A DNA stretch of 64,000 bases, from contig OZ014413.1 in assembly GCA_963965975.1 (NCBI GenBank), positions 6,889,501 to 6,953,500 on the forward strand. The letters are read 5' to 3'. A model generated the notes under the pieces. That model had not been told where the DNA came from and did not search any database. It was given only the letters and a program-made list of their open reading frames with translations. The stretch comes from Xestospongia bergquistia. Lineage: Eukaryota; Porifera; Demospongiae; Haplosclerida; Petrosiidae. Shown here in pieces: positions 26,888-39,003 of this stretch. Position numbers and translations under genes: made by a program. The first letter of the stretch is position 1. Each line of letters begins with the position of its first letter.

Positions 26888-27806
26888 TTGTAACATTATT
26901 AAGGATGATAGTCTTAGGGAAACTTACATCAGCCACTATGATAATAATATATAACTTTGATGTGGATGATAATATAAAATTCATAAGCATTTATTGACAA
27001 AGTGCCTCCCTTTTAAACACTTTAATACAAATTAATGTATCATATATAATATTGTCAGAATGTTGTCAATATATGTTAGTTCATAATGTCACATGTTCAT
27101 CAAATTTCATTATACAATGACAATATGAATTAGTATTAATCATTTTATCATATACCTTTCAGCATAACACAGTTTGGACACCCACGTCAGTGGTTGGATC
27201 CAACTAGACTATTTTCTAGCCATTCCCTCTCCTCCCAGTTATATTTCTTAGTTATATCAGTGCATATTGTGTCTCTTTTAATTTAAGTACCTTGGGAGTA
27301 TAAAGTATTCGTCAGTCATTTATTGGAGCTCAGTGCCAAAGTATTTGCTGTTCATACAAACTTTTCTTTAAATAACATAACAGATATACTAGTAATATTT
27401 CATGTAATCTCTTTGAGTCATTTCACCTAAGAGTTTAATTTCTAGTTTCCATCCAATCCTTAAAGGGTTAAATTTCATCAATAGTTTACTAAATTCAGTT
27501 GAAATGATATCAAATCTTCCTGTTATATGACATTTTCCACATTTCATATTAACAATAAATGAAGCTTATAGCAGTTATAAAAAAACAAGTTACATCACTC
27601 AAGTAGGTAAGATAATAAAAGTAGTCACTAGACAGACTCAACATTCAGCCTTATGTTACGTTAACCATACTTCAGATCAGTAGTTGTCAAACTAAGGATA
27701 GACCAACTTACTAGCTAGTAGTGACGACTATAGAGACAAGCATGCAACCTAACAAGTCCATTTATTTCAATCCCTCAATCTCCATATACTTAAATATGCA
27801 TTGTTA

Positions 27807-27848
<42 letters not shown>

Positions 27849-28380
27849 GAATAAGACAATGACAGTTATAAGACCTGTTGTAAAGTGTAACAAGCAATTT
27901 TTTTACATTGTTCTATTTCAGTTAATTAGATAACAAATAACAACACAAATACATGTAATACACCAAATAGCTATGTTAATACCTTTTAAGTATGTCTTTA
28001 AAATGTGACAACAAACATTGTATGTAATAAATATTAATAAAAAGATTAATTTTATATAACATGTCATATATCCATATATCTATCACTGCAGTGTTATATA
28101 CAACACTTTTTCTCTCATATACTTTTCACTAGTCATATCAATAAATAATGTGAATTTTCAACGAGAAGCAATAAAAGCTTCAATATGACTCGTAAAAAAA
28201 TTTACAACTACAATGCCATACCCAAGTTAGGTTGATGATGTAAATCATTTTTGGAATTTCACTAAACCAGTCATTATCAACATGAATAGAATATAGTATA
28301 TTGGGTACTGTGTTGTCTGGAAACGCCCATCAAATGGGAGGAGTCTGATAAAGTTAGCCACTCCCTTAATCAATAGATAT
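26888..28380. repeat. Duplicated flank, no gene
   Basis: 26890-27810 matches 3772-4760; 27850-28260 matches 15135-16040. A dinucleotide run lies between them. No coding signal. Near 28380 there is a TATATTTATAAAAG stretch that could be a TATA box for the LRR exon downstream. Confidence 0.55.
27806..27846. repeat. (AT)n microsatellite
   Basis: An uninterrupted run of about 20 AT units, at the join between two duplicated blocks. Confidence 0.95.
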
Positions 28381-28783
28381 ATTTATAAAAGTGCATACAT
28401 CATGCGCAATGCTTATTTTATAACAGATACCCGAGTTTATGTCTTGTCTATTGTGTGCACATCAGTATCATTAAAACTTTAGATTGAATAACAATTAATA
28501 TATTGTTTAGTACTAAGTGAATTGAATTTTGAGTATTTTAATAAAATAGTCCTCAAACCTATAAACTACTAATACTTAAAGGAAAGGTCAAGAATATTTA
28601 TTCAACACAGACATTGGGACTCAACTTGTCTCAGTAGTAGATATTGACATTCTCATCCTGGCTGTGATCATCTAATAAAGTAAATTAGTTGTACTTTTAA
28701 TGTTGTAGTTGAAATTGTTAGGGCATACATATAGCTATTGTTATGTGTGCAAAATATTATATAGTAACTATGTTTTATTATAG

Positions 28784-29343
28784 GAGACACTAGAAGTGTT
28801 AAGTGGACTAGTGATAGTGTTATACTTACTTCATCTACTGTGGCAGAATGTAAAGAAGTGATACATCAACTAAAAAGACGACAGCACACAACATGGAGTA
28901 TTAGACTCAAGTCATTATCTTCTCAAAGTTTACTAACACTATTAATCAATATTAATGAGTGTCGTGTAAGGAGTCTTTATATAGAGAACACTCCTTTTGA
29001 TAGTATTTGTGTCATTCAACTGTCACAATTTGTGACTTATAACAAAACAATGGAGATCCTTGCTTTTCACTCCTCACCTCTCTTACCAGATACTTACAAG
29101 TCATTAACAACAGCTCTTGCTAATAATAGAATAATGAAGGTATTATATTTGTATAATGACAATAACATTACTGATAAAGACATACCTCATTTCTTTCAAG
29201 TTATCATTAATAATAACACATTACAAGAACTAGATTTCACTGACTGTCCTAATATTACTAAATTTGGTGAACAACAATTACAAAATGTTTTAGTTAAAAA
29301 TAATAGTTTGAGTGTGTGTGTTAATTTCAAAAAAATTCGTTAA
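28784..29343 (+). CDS. Leucine-rich-repeat C-terminal exon
   Basis: The exon opens after a TTATAG acceptor in phase 1 and runs 185 codons to TAA. A linker (DTRSVKWTSDSVILTSS) is followed by about four LRR units of the NLR/ribonuclease-inhibitor kind: SIRLKSLSSQSLLTLL, VRSLYIENTPFDS, MEILAFHSSPL, KVLYLYNDNNITDKDI and LQELDFTDCPNI. LRRs of this type bind proteins. No Met is needed if it is spliced from an upstream exon. The phase fits the exon-8 donor at 24110 exactly, so it could be a third alternative C terminus of the modular gene. Alternatively it belongs to a separate gene using the TATA-like site at 28380. There is no NACHT or other effector domain nearby. Confidence 0.65.
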
Positions 29344-29643
29344 TTACTAGTTATTTTTGTACTATTGTTGATTATTTTGCCATAAATTAAATTATTTTAA
29401 ATTTAAATAAGTCAAATATTAGTTAAATACTTTAGTTTACTGTTCTTTGTCTTTTAACAATTTTTTATAAGTCAGATGTTCTCTACAAAGCTCAACTTCT
29501 CTACTTATGAAATTAAGTATTTCTAAGTATGAAATTAAGTCTTTTTCTATTAAATAAGAATCGAGCAATTATGTTATTGTGCATGCAAAATCGTGGAAAT
29601 AATGGTCATTTGGAAACTCTATTTTTCTTAACCTAAGTTCAAC
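29344..29643. other. Intergenic, 3' flank of the LRR exon
   Basis: A+T-rich and noncoding. It separates two converging genes, the LRR exon on plus and the transporter remnant on minus. Confidence 0.4.
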
Positions 29644-30930
29644 CTATATAGAAGAGTAATTCTCCTCCCAATAGGTCAATGCACTATGATTCCTGGGATA
29701 CTTGTTTTTCCTGGCATAGTTTAGTACTTTAACAATTAATTTGACAGGATTGACGATATGAAATGTAGTATCCAGGCAATGTTTAAAGAGAAAGTTAGTG
29801 ATAATGACTGTAGAGACAGCCACACAACCCACACCTAATAATATATATGATACAATCATAAACTGATTTATCAAAGATTGCACAATTATTGCAATAATAA
29901 CAATTGCAGGTAAACTCAGTGAGTGCCATAATATAATATCACTTAGTTCATCACCTGAAGCACCAATTGCTTTATCAATGTTAAAGGGAGGGCGACAAGC
30001 AAAATATGAATTTTTTTTATTGGTGCATTTAGTTTATTGGGTAATTTATATTTTATGAAAAAAATTTGAAATTTTTTGCTCCTTTTTTCATGAAGAAACA
30101 AATATTTCACCCTGTCTCCAGTTTTGATCTAGATAGGGCGTGTCCACGTGGTGATGTCAGAGTAGAATCCTGTACATGTTTAGCTAGCTGAGCCTAGCTC
30201 ACTTCTGATGATAGTTGAAGTAATCTAAGCCTTTATTCTCATCATTTGAACAATCAGGGTTAGAATCAGATGAGAGTTCTTCGGAAACTATTGAACCCTA
30301 CCAGTTTGAGCCCCTAGGTAGTCATAGCGAGTCATCTAGTGGATCTTTTAATACTGATGAAGGGTCACAAGATGAAGGAAGACTTAACAACACTGATTGG
30401 TAAGAATAAAATCCTTATGCTTTCTTCTTTACTATGAGCTTCTAATGGGATGTAGCCTGCCATCTAGTTGTTTGTTTTGTAGGTGCCAGTGTTGGGACTG
30501 TAGAGAAATGCCTACCAGCAAGGAGTGCATTTGATCAATGTTAAATTGGACAACATTTGTTCGTATACATGAGTATCCAATCACTTGCAACAAGTAGGCA
30601 ACACCGTTTATAATATAAAAGAGTGCATTAATATGTGACAAACTCATTATAATAAAAGCCAAGCCAGCAATCATCCAAGATAAAATGAGAGATACATACC
30701 AGAAATGATAGATGTATATCTCCCTACTTTGACATCTACAAGCAGACCAAATAAAGAAAATAAAAAGTAAATAAAACAATATCCAATATCAAAAACAAGG
30801 TTATGAGTATCATCATCAATTTCAGCATAGAGAGTTGCTGTCCAATAAAAGTCATATGAACATACATAGAGACATTGGAGAGAATAATTAGCAGTACAAA
30901 TTATGACTTGATCAAAAATCTTAGCATTGT
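29644..30930 (-). pseudogene. POT-like transporter, decayed and split (copy E)
   Basis: Minus-strand pieces in family order. The N-terminal part reads HNLVFDIGYCFIYF and SLFGLLVDVKVGRYT near 30700-30810. The IGYSCIRTNVVQFNIDQ block lies near 30535-30600. INQFMIVSYILLGVGCVA, LDTTFHIVNPVKLI and NYARKNKYPRNHSALTYW lie near 29660-29870. A foreign segment of about 550 bp splits the N-I-D-Q block. The second half after TYWEENY is lost and several stops are present. The split-in segment is listed separately. Confidence 0.75.
29986..30545 (+). mobile_element. Insertion carrying a P2X7-ballast-like exon pair, 12-bp target duplication
   Basis: The sequence ATCAATGTTAAA stands on both sides (29974-29985 and 30534-30545), and the transporter's own sequence contains it once, so this is a clean insertion. 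On plus it holds a first exon rich in Ser and Glu (IEPYQFEPLGSHSE, LNNTDW), a short GTAAGA...TTTGTAG intron, and the start of a second exon reading WCQCWDCREMPTSKECI. The paired Cys and the Met-Pro-Thr match the zinc-binding start of the P2X7 C-terminal ballast domain, seen in many marine invertebrate proteins. The second exon stops in target DNA. A CACGTGG-containing patch upstream could be its old promoter. An intron is retained, so it did not arrive as processed RNA. Confidence 0.6.
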
Positions 30931-31545
30931 CTCAAAATGTTAAGATGATTATTTGTAGATGTTTAAAAATAAATTGTTAGATACACTCAAAGCAGTTGAT
31001 GAATGATAATTTGCTATCAGTACAAGGATTTAAAAGAATATTAACCTTTAGATGTTCTTAAAACATGGCATTACACAACCATTGTGTTAATATAAACACA
31101 TACTCTTTTAAAGTGTAACATGACTTCATTTTACACAAGTAAGTGAAAGATAAACAATTTTGTTCATATAATGTGTTTACCTTTCATATACTAACATTAG
31201 TGTGAACCATATTTTGCTATCAGTACAAACATTTAAAAGAATATCAACTTTTATATATTTTTAAAATATGACATGACACAACATATGTGTTAATATAAAC
31301 ATATTCTCCTATTAAAAGTGTGACATGCTTGTTTTACACAAGTAAGTGAAAGATAAACAATTTTGTTCTAATTTTGTGTTTACCTTTCATATACTAATGT
31401 TACCCTACACGAAATCATTTTTTATATTGTTTTACTCCCAAATATCCCTATTTAACACATGATAATAACTCACTTAGCATATATATATATATATAGGTTA
31501 TAAAGGGAGTTAGAAATTGATAGGTCTTGGAAGATAATGCTATTA

Positions 31546-31606
<61 letters not shown>

Positions 31607-32471
31607 ATATGCGACCACAAATGCAATAACGATACTTAATGTGCAAATTTCAAACAAACGCTTTTGTATAAAGGCTTTACCTGCAAGCATTCATTCGACA
31701 CACACATATATATATATATATATACAGGGCTGACTGTGAATCTGTAAATATATTTGTTCAATTAAGTGCCATTAATCCATCCATCAGCCAATTACTTTGT
31801 GAAAACCACTCCCAATAATGCAATATAAATTTTGACACAAACTGTATGTCAAGTGCATTGTATCCTCAAATGTTTTGGGATATGGTCTAGTAACAAACAA
31901 TATGAAGTAACACTGACAATACTAACTGTTAATATCATCAGAACACAAATGACAAATCATACACTGCATAGTGTGTAGTTTTGGAGAGACAAAACATTGG
32001 TGGGATTGGCAAATTGTATTTCATCACCAAAATGTAATCCTTCAACCTGCAATATTTTAATTAGGTCTGTGGTGGAAGTTATTAATTTTATCAAAATTTA
32101 TTTTATATTGATTCACCATAATTTTGCCCTTCCAAGTTTACCTGCTACATGGTAATAGAAATTTGCTTATAACAAAAAAAATATTATAATGTACTATGTA
32201 CTTAGTCTGACATTGTTGACCCTTAATTAAGAGAGACTAGACCCAGTTGACCTTTCGTCTCTTAGTGAAAGGTGGGCAAAGCTAGCCTACTATATATAAT
32301 TGTTATTATGCATTATTTGTCTACAATCCTTAGTTAACAATATAAACTACACTTATTCTTTTTAAAAACTTGTAAATACTCCAATTACACTACAATATTT
32401 AATCAACCAAACTAATTCACTTCAGCCTAACTGGCTTTATTTAGAACTTTGTCTGTGGTAACAAACTATAA
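30931..32471. repeat. Noncoding with microsatellites and short duplicates
   Basis: No gene. A pair of near-repeats occurs at about 31010-31200 and 31210-31395 (TATCAGTACAA...TTTACCTTTCATATACTAA). A compound (TA)n(TG)n tract lies at about 31547-31607 and another (TA)n at about 31707-31726. Confidence 0.6.
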
Positions 32472-35400
32472 CAAACTTTGTGTGCATCTAATAAAGTCAT
32501 CTTCTCTATATCAATTAAACAAGTTATTTATTGTATTAACTCAGGTTAAAAGTTAACTTCTAAAGTGGATGAGACAATGTGAGCAGAGTAAAGGTCAAAT
32601 TAATTGGCTTCGTTGTGTTTTGCTGTATTATATAACATTACACAATAAAACACAATGTGACACTATGTCAATGTAAGCAACTTATGCTATAAGAGTGCTA
32701 CAATAACGGAGTATGGCGATTCTGGTGAATTGAGTGCTTAAAGCAACACAATATTGTCTTCTATTATTGAGAGGTTGTATTGAAATGAAGTTATTGTCAT
32801 TGTTCTTTAACATTTTCCACATGTTCAGTATTGTGGTTGTTATTTTTGAGAACAGAAACTATAGCAAAATATACTGGTGAGCTCTATTTGTTAGACAACA
32901 AGTGTTCATACATTATGGGTATTAGCAACGTGTATAAGATAAATTGAAATGTCAAAAATATTGTAGTTTAAAGTTCATTCAAAGTAGTAGTTATTGTGTG
33001 TAAAGAAGTCTAACACACATTCTCTGTTCCTGGACACACCCTAAAATTGCTTACTAGTCTGGACTTAGCACTTGTGCTAGTTGAAACTAATTAACGACAT
33101 CCTTCAAATGCAACCATTCACTCTCACCTTCTTAGCAGAGTCCTATAATGTTGAAACTTTAAAACAATATGTGCATTTAAGTCAATAGGTCCTTGTTGTC
33201 TCTATAGCAATATAAATTGAACAGTATCATCTGAAGTTATGGGAGGGGCTAACTACACAATATTAAAGTATCCCAACATTAGTTAGATAGAACAATCAGA
33301 GCTCATATACATGTTCTATTGTATACATAATATATAACAAAATAAATTTACTTATTCTGTCAAGAAAGACGGAGCAATTTATGATACCCAAGGATTAAAG
33401 TTCACAAAGCATTTTTGCAATGACAACTAATGTGTCATCATTTCCTTAAAGAACTGAACTGGTAATTACTGGTCATGTCATCTTTTTTTAAAAATATAAT
33501 AAAAAAAAAAAATACAAACTTTGTGTGCATCTAATAAAGTCATCTTCTCTATATCAATTAAACAAGTTATTTATTGTATTAACTCAGGTTAAAAGTTAAC
33601 TTCTAAAGTGGATGAGACAATGTGAGCAGAGTAAAGGTCAAATTAATTGGCTTCGTTGTGTTTTGCTGTATTATATAACATTACACAATAAAACACAATG
33701 TGACACTATGTCAATGTAAGCAACTTATGCTATAAGAGTGCTACAATAACGGAGTATGGCGATTCTGGTGAATTGAGTGCTTAAAGCAACACAATATTGT
33801 CTTCTATTATTGAGAGGTTGTATTGAAATGAAGTTATTGTCATTGTTCTTTAACATTTTCCACATGTTCAGTATTGTGGTTGTTATTTTTGAGAACAGAA
33901 ACTATAGCAAAATATACTGGTGAGCTCTATTTGTTAGACAACAAGTGTTCATACATTATGGGTATTAGCAACGTGTATAAGATAAATTGAAATGTCAAAA
34001 ATATTGTAGTTTAAAGTTCATTCAAAGTAGTAGTTATTGTGTGTAAAGAAGTCTAACACACATTCTCTGTTCCTGGACACACCCTAAAATTGCTTACTAG
34101 TCTGGACTTAGCACTTGTGCTAGTTGAAACTAATTAACGACATCCTTCAAATGCAACCATTCACTCTCACCTTCTTAGCAGAGTCCTATAATGTTGAAAC
34201 TTTAAAACAATATGTGCATTTAAGTCAATAGGTCCTTGTTGTCTCTATAGCAATATAAATTGAACAGTATCATCTGAAGTTATGGGAGGGGCTAACTACA
34301 CAATATTAAAGTATCCCAACATTAGTTAGATAGAACAATCAGAGCTCATATACATGTTCTATTGTATACATAATATATAACAAAATAAATTTACTTATTC
34401 TGTCAAGAAAGACGGAGCAATTTATGATACCCAAGGATTAAAGTTCACAAAGCATTTTTGCAATGACAACTAATGTGTCATCATTTCCTTAAAGAACTGA
34501 ACTGGTAATTACTGGTCATGTCATCTTTTTTTAAAAATATAATAAAAAAAAAAAATACAAACTTTGTGTGCATCTAATAAAGTCATCTTCTCTATATCAA
34601 TTAAACAAGTTATTTATTGTATTAACTCAGGTTAAAAGTTAACTTCTAAAGTGGATGAGACAATGTGAGCAGAGTAAAGGTCAAATTAATTGGCTTCGTT
34701 GTGTTTTGCTGTATTATATAACATTACACAATAAAACACAATGTGACACTATGTCAATGTAAGCAACTTATGCTATAAGAGTGCTACAATAACGGAGTAT
34801 GGCGATTCTGGTGAATTGAGTGCTTAAAGCAACACAATATTGTCTTCTATTATTGAGAGGTTGTATTGAAATGAAGTTATTGTCATTGTTCTTTAACATT
34901 TTCCACATGTTCAGTATTGTGGTTGTTATTTTTGAGAACAGAAACTATAGCAAAATATACTGGTGAGCTCTATTTGTTAGACAACAAGTGTTCATACATT
35001 ATGGGTATTAGCAACGTGTATAAGATAAATTGAAATGTCAAAAATATTGTAGTTTAAAGTTCATTCAAAGTAGTAGTTATTGTGTGTAAAGAAGTCTAAC
35101 ACACATTCTCTGTTCCTGGACACACCCTAAAATTGCTTACTAGTCTGGACTTAGCACTTGTGCTAGTTGAAACTAATTAACGACATCCTTCAAATGCAAC
35201 CATTCACTCTCACCTTCTTAGCAGAGTCCTATAATGTTGAAACTTTAAAACAATATGTGCATTTAAGTCAATAGGTCCTTGTTGTCTCTATAGCAATATA
35301 AATTGAACAGTATCATCTGAAGTTATGGGAGGGGCTAACTACACAATATTAAAGTATCCCAACATTAGTTAGATAGAACAATCAGAGCTCATATACATGT

Positions 35401-35586
35401 TCTATTGTATACATAATATATAACAAAATAAATTTACTTATTCTGTCAAGAAAGACGGAGCAATTTATGATACCCAAGGATTAAAGTTCACAAAGCATTT
35501 TTGCAATGACAACTAATGTGTCATCATTTCCTTAAAGAACTGAACTGGTAATTACTGGTCATGTCATCTTTTTTTAAAAATATAAT
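32472..35586. repeat. Three tandem copies of a 1,043-bp unit
   Basis: Units start at 32472, 33515 and 34558 with the word CAAACTTTGTGTGCATC. I see no base difference between the copies on reading. Both internal joins carry the same A-rich filler (AATAAAAAAAAAAAAATA) that is missing at the outer right edge. The unit has no open frame or RNA I recognise. Part of it (the GTTATGGGAGG-GGCTAACTACACAA region) also occurs diverged near 48310, so the unit contains a dispersed repeat. Perfect identity means very recent amplification, or an assembly duplication. Confidence 0.9.
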
Positions 35587-35919
35587 TGATTGTGTTCAGA
35601 AAAGTTTATAAAACAACATATACTTGTACTACTAAAACAAGGAGTACTTTTATAATTTTAAAAAAATGTAATGCAACATTTGAGAGCAGTAATACTAATG
35701 TCATTTAATAAGAACCTATAGAGCAAATTCCTTAATAAAATATTCGAGTGGTTGAACTTATGTGAACTAATTCTTAATTTTTGACTGATAACCATCGTCC
35801 AAATTTAAATATTTTCTTATTCCTTAAATGGTCATTCTATATTTATGCTACTTTTTCTAGTCTCATACTATTTAATACTTAAGCGAATACTAATAGTGTT
35901 TCTATATCACATACCTATT
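35587..35919. other. Intergenic, no gene seen
   Basis: A+T-rich DNA between the tandem array and the hAT element. Confidence 0.4.
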
Positions 35920-36831
35920 CAGAGGCAGAGACGCCACTCAAAATGTGGGGGGGGGGAGGCTCAGTAAAAAAAATCTTATATGTAAAATTAAGCAATATTT
36001 TTTAAAGAACAAAGGATAACTTGAAACACATTTAAAAGCACACATTATACATCTTCATGAATCCAAAAAGTTACCAAAGTACTTTTTTCGTTCATCATAT
36101 TTAGAAACAAATTCTCGTGCAATGGAAGGTAAATCTAATGAATCTGTGTGCTCCTTATGGATGTGCAGCAATAGGCAGTTATTTAGTTATTTTTCTGTCA
36201 TCATTGATTGAACATAAGTATAAAGGTGCTTCAGAGCTGAAAATGTTCTTTCAGACGTCAATGTTAAACGAAGAACAAGATGTACTGAAGAGAATATGTC
36301 CTTAAAGATATCATTTATGTTCATTGTGTCATATACAGTATTAATTGACTTCATAGTTGGCAAGGCAGTTTTTACCATATCATGAAAAAGTGGATTTGCC
36401 TGCTTAGCTCTGAAAAGGCAATATCTTTTGAAAAGCATGACTCTTGCATCTTTTTCACCTCGCTTTCAATTGACCAAGCTAGACCTACATGGCTAACAGT
36501 TTCTTCACTAGACTCTAGACTCACAGATTTTTCTCCATTAGATGAAGTACTCATTTCATTTATTTCAACAGTATCAGTTTCCTCCCCGAATACAGTAAAC
36601 AGATCTAGTGTTGTTTCCCTCTTGGTTGCCATCACTCAATACTGAACTGAGTCCAGGTGTTAACTCTTAACTATTGCATGCATGTGTGTATAATTCGTAT
36701 ATTATTTTCGTGTAAAAACTGAAATTGCAGCCGTTAGACAGTTCAACCTTGTTTACACTATATCCCACCCACGTATATAATTGCCTTCTTTCTAAAGTGG
36801 GGGGCTCAAGCCCCCAGCCCCCTTTATCTCT
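35920..36831 (-). mobile_element. Internally deleted hAT transposon
   Basis: Minus strand: the N terminus of a transposase (MATKRETTLDLFTVFGEETD) starts at about 36632. It runs about 75 residues to SRQ. It then continues directly, in another frame, with the C-terminal dimerisation region: NPLFHDMVKTALPTMKSIN, LTSERTFSALKHLYTYVQSM, HKEHTDSLDLPS and IAREFVSKYDERKKYFG. The whole DDE catalytic core is missing, so it cannot transpose by itself. G-rich and C-rich ends (GTGGGGGGGGG near 35943; GGGGGGCTCAAGCCCCC near 36798) mark the element's margins. The terminal repeats are imperfect and I could not define an 8-bp target duplication. Confidence 0.75.
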
Positions 36832-37516
36832 ATTCATTGTTCTAAACTAGTGCTAAATATGAGAGTGATAAAAGGGTTAAATACTTAATATTAAAAAGTC
36901 GGTTGCAATATTAAATCCTCTATGAACAAAATTACTTATTTTCTTGTAGGGACATTTGTAAAAGGTGTTTTTGCTCAAAGCTGATATTACTTGACCTTAT
37001 AACAGTACGAAAGTCACTAACTTGTACCAGAGTATTGAAAGTATATTTCATAATCATGCAAAAAGTTACAACAGACTATACAAGTAGGTCAACTAGACAT
37101 TATATCATTATACATGATGAAGGTTAATCAAAACAGAAATTTTGTACATATTTATTTTCTAATAAAAATAACATTATTCTTGTATTAACATCAACAACAG
37201 ACCAATCCAGTCTTCATCCATTATATGTACAGTATCCTTCCTTCATCCCTCAGACCAAACTCACTATAATAACTGAGGTCTCTCGACATAATTTGTTGAT
37301 AAATAACGATTCATTTATACTGCATTTATACTTGTATACTCGGCTGCAATAATAACTTTGGACTTATAACAATATGTTATAACAGGAAAATGATACTTAT
37401 TTCCAACTGTTGTTTTCCAATTCTTTCCAATTGTTTTTTTTTGACAATGCTTTCACTCTTTGTTAATGTCATCCACAAAACCTACTATTGGTTTATTGAT
37501 GTATTCTTTAATGGAA
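36832..37516. other. Intergenic, no gene seen
   Basis: A+T-rich; no coding frame or structured repeat. Confidence 0.4.
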
Positions 37517-37740
37517 AATACATTCAGATGTACATATTTTGTGTAAATGATGGAAATATGATAGGTATTTACCAAAATAATAAAACAATAGGGAAATTAC
37601 TGTTAATGAGATGTATACTTACCATTAAAATACATTCAGATGTACATATGCTGTGTAAATCATGGAAATATGATGGGTATTTACCCAAATAATAAAACAA
37701 TAGGGAATTAAATGTAATTGAGATGTATATTTACCATTAA
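37517..37740. repeat. Tandem duplication, about 112-bp unit, two copies
   Basis: Both units begin AAAATACATTCAGATGTACA and end near TTACCATTAAA, with few differences (for example TTTTGTGTAAATGATGG against GCTGTGTAAATCATGG). Diverged further copies of the end words continue to about 37900. Confidence 0.8.
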
Positions 37741-38823
37741 AAAATCAATCTTTGATAAACAATTGTAATAATAGTGTAAATTTACCATCATAGATCCATT
37801 ACTGTTATATTATAGTTAAGCTGATGTATATTTCCAATCAAGTAAACAAGTATTGTTATAGAGTTGTAAAGAAGATGTAAATTGTTCATCCCAAATATTT
37901 TATTAATATACAATAGTAACAATGACGTAACTTATGATGTAATCTTTCCATCACAAATCCTCTAATGATGAAGCCAACAATGTACATATAGATAACAAAT
38001 GTTTTCTATGGTATTGTCTCTTGAACATGTGGTAGGAGGTGATACGCCATACCAGTAGATTTTTCTACTATAGTGCTGTTTAAAATTGCTCCTTACTATT
38101 CTACTTTTAGACAAATTTTTTTTAGCATTATTGTAGTACTAGTTAACATTCAAAGTCCTATATATTGCAGGTAAAAGTATATAATTCATCAAATAAGGAA
38201 TTATATTATTAAAAACAATATTTGATGCAATGAAGCAGTATAGATATAAAATTAAAACAATAAAGAGATACATACATATGCCCTGTTGTCATTATTAATG
38301 TTCTTCTATATATCACGTCTCTCATCGCAAGTTGATTCTTTAATATTTAGATGCTGTTTCTATATATTGAAGCAACACAATCACATTCAATGTTATATGG
38401 TTGTCTTACTTCAAAGTTTAATCTTCTTTGAGAGGAGTGGTCAGAGCTGAAGTAAGAGAGAGATCAAAGATCAGACCTTCTCAGAAAACAGTATCTTAAC
38501 ATAACCAAAATATAAGACAGCCAACTACTGTCTAAATTTAGCATTTTAGCAAATTAGCTGCATTCTGATACAATATATACATTCAACATTCATACTACAC
38601 AGTAAAACTAGAGATGAAATAATTACTGTTACTATTTGAACATTCTACATTTGTATTATTTAGACTTACAACTTAATTGTTTTCAGTAACCAACTATATC
38701 AAGCAAAATCTTTTGCAGAAATGGCAGCTTTCAAAAATGCCTAGTGATGGAATCATTTTTTTAAATTAAGGAATGATGTAAGAAAAACTTGTGGAATAAA
38801 ATGAGAATTGACAATTGCTGTTG
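37741..38823. other. Intergenic, no gene seen
   Basis: A+T-rich; may include the 3' UTR of the small minus-strand exon at 38824. No domain in any frame. Confidence 0.4.
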
Positions 38824-38965
38824 TTACTGTTCAGCTAAACATGTTGTATAAGTAGTAATTGAATGTGTCATTGATACAAGCACCATGAGAGTTATTACTA
38901 CCAAAGCAAGTAAACATGCACCAGCTAAAACAGCTATTACTCCAATGGAATATGCGAGTTTGTTA
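38824..38965 (-). CDS. Orphan terminal exon with one membrane helix
   Basis: On minus, an ACACAG acceptor is followed by 47 codons to TAA. They encode NKLAYSIGVIAVLAGACLLA, further hydrophobic residues (LVVITLMVLV), then SMTHSITTYTTCLAEQ. One strong transmembrane helix with a short tail suggests the last exon of a single-pass receptor. Its upstream neighbour is a Ty3/gypsy fossil beginning about 40 bp away, so the rest of the gene may have been separated or lost. Could be chance. Confidence 0.35.
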
Positions 38966-39003
38966 CTGTGTTATAAAGTCTCTGTATATGAAACAAAGAA
39001 TAC

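Noticed and set aside
31527-31733. Open frames on both strands through the TA/TG tract
   Set aside because: The protein is only alternating Ile/Tyr and Cys/Val residues from the dinucleotide repeat; there is no coding signal outside the repeat.
32220-32300. Possible small RNA fold around the AGAGAC...GTCTCTTAG complementarity
   Set aside because: A short stem only; no match to tRNA, 5S or snRNA consensus boxes.
37390-37692. 100-codon plus-strand frame with two similar halves
   Set aside because: The internal similarity comes from the 112-bp tandem duplication; there is no coding evidence.
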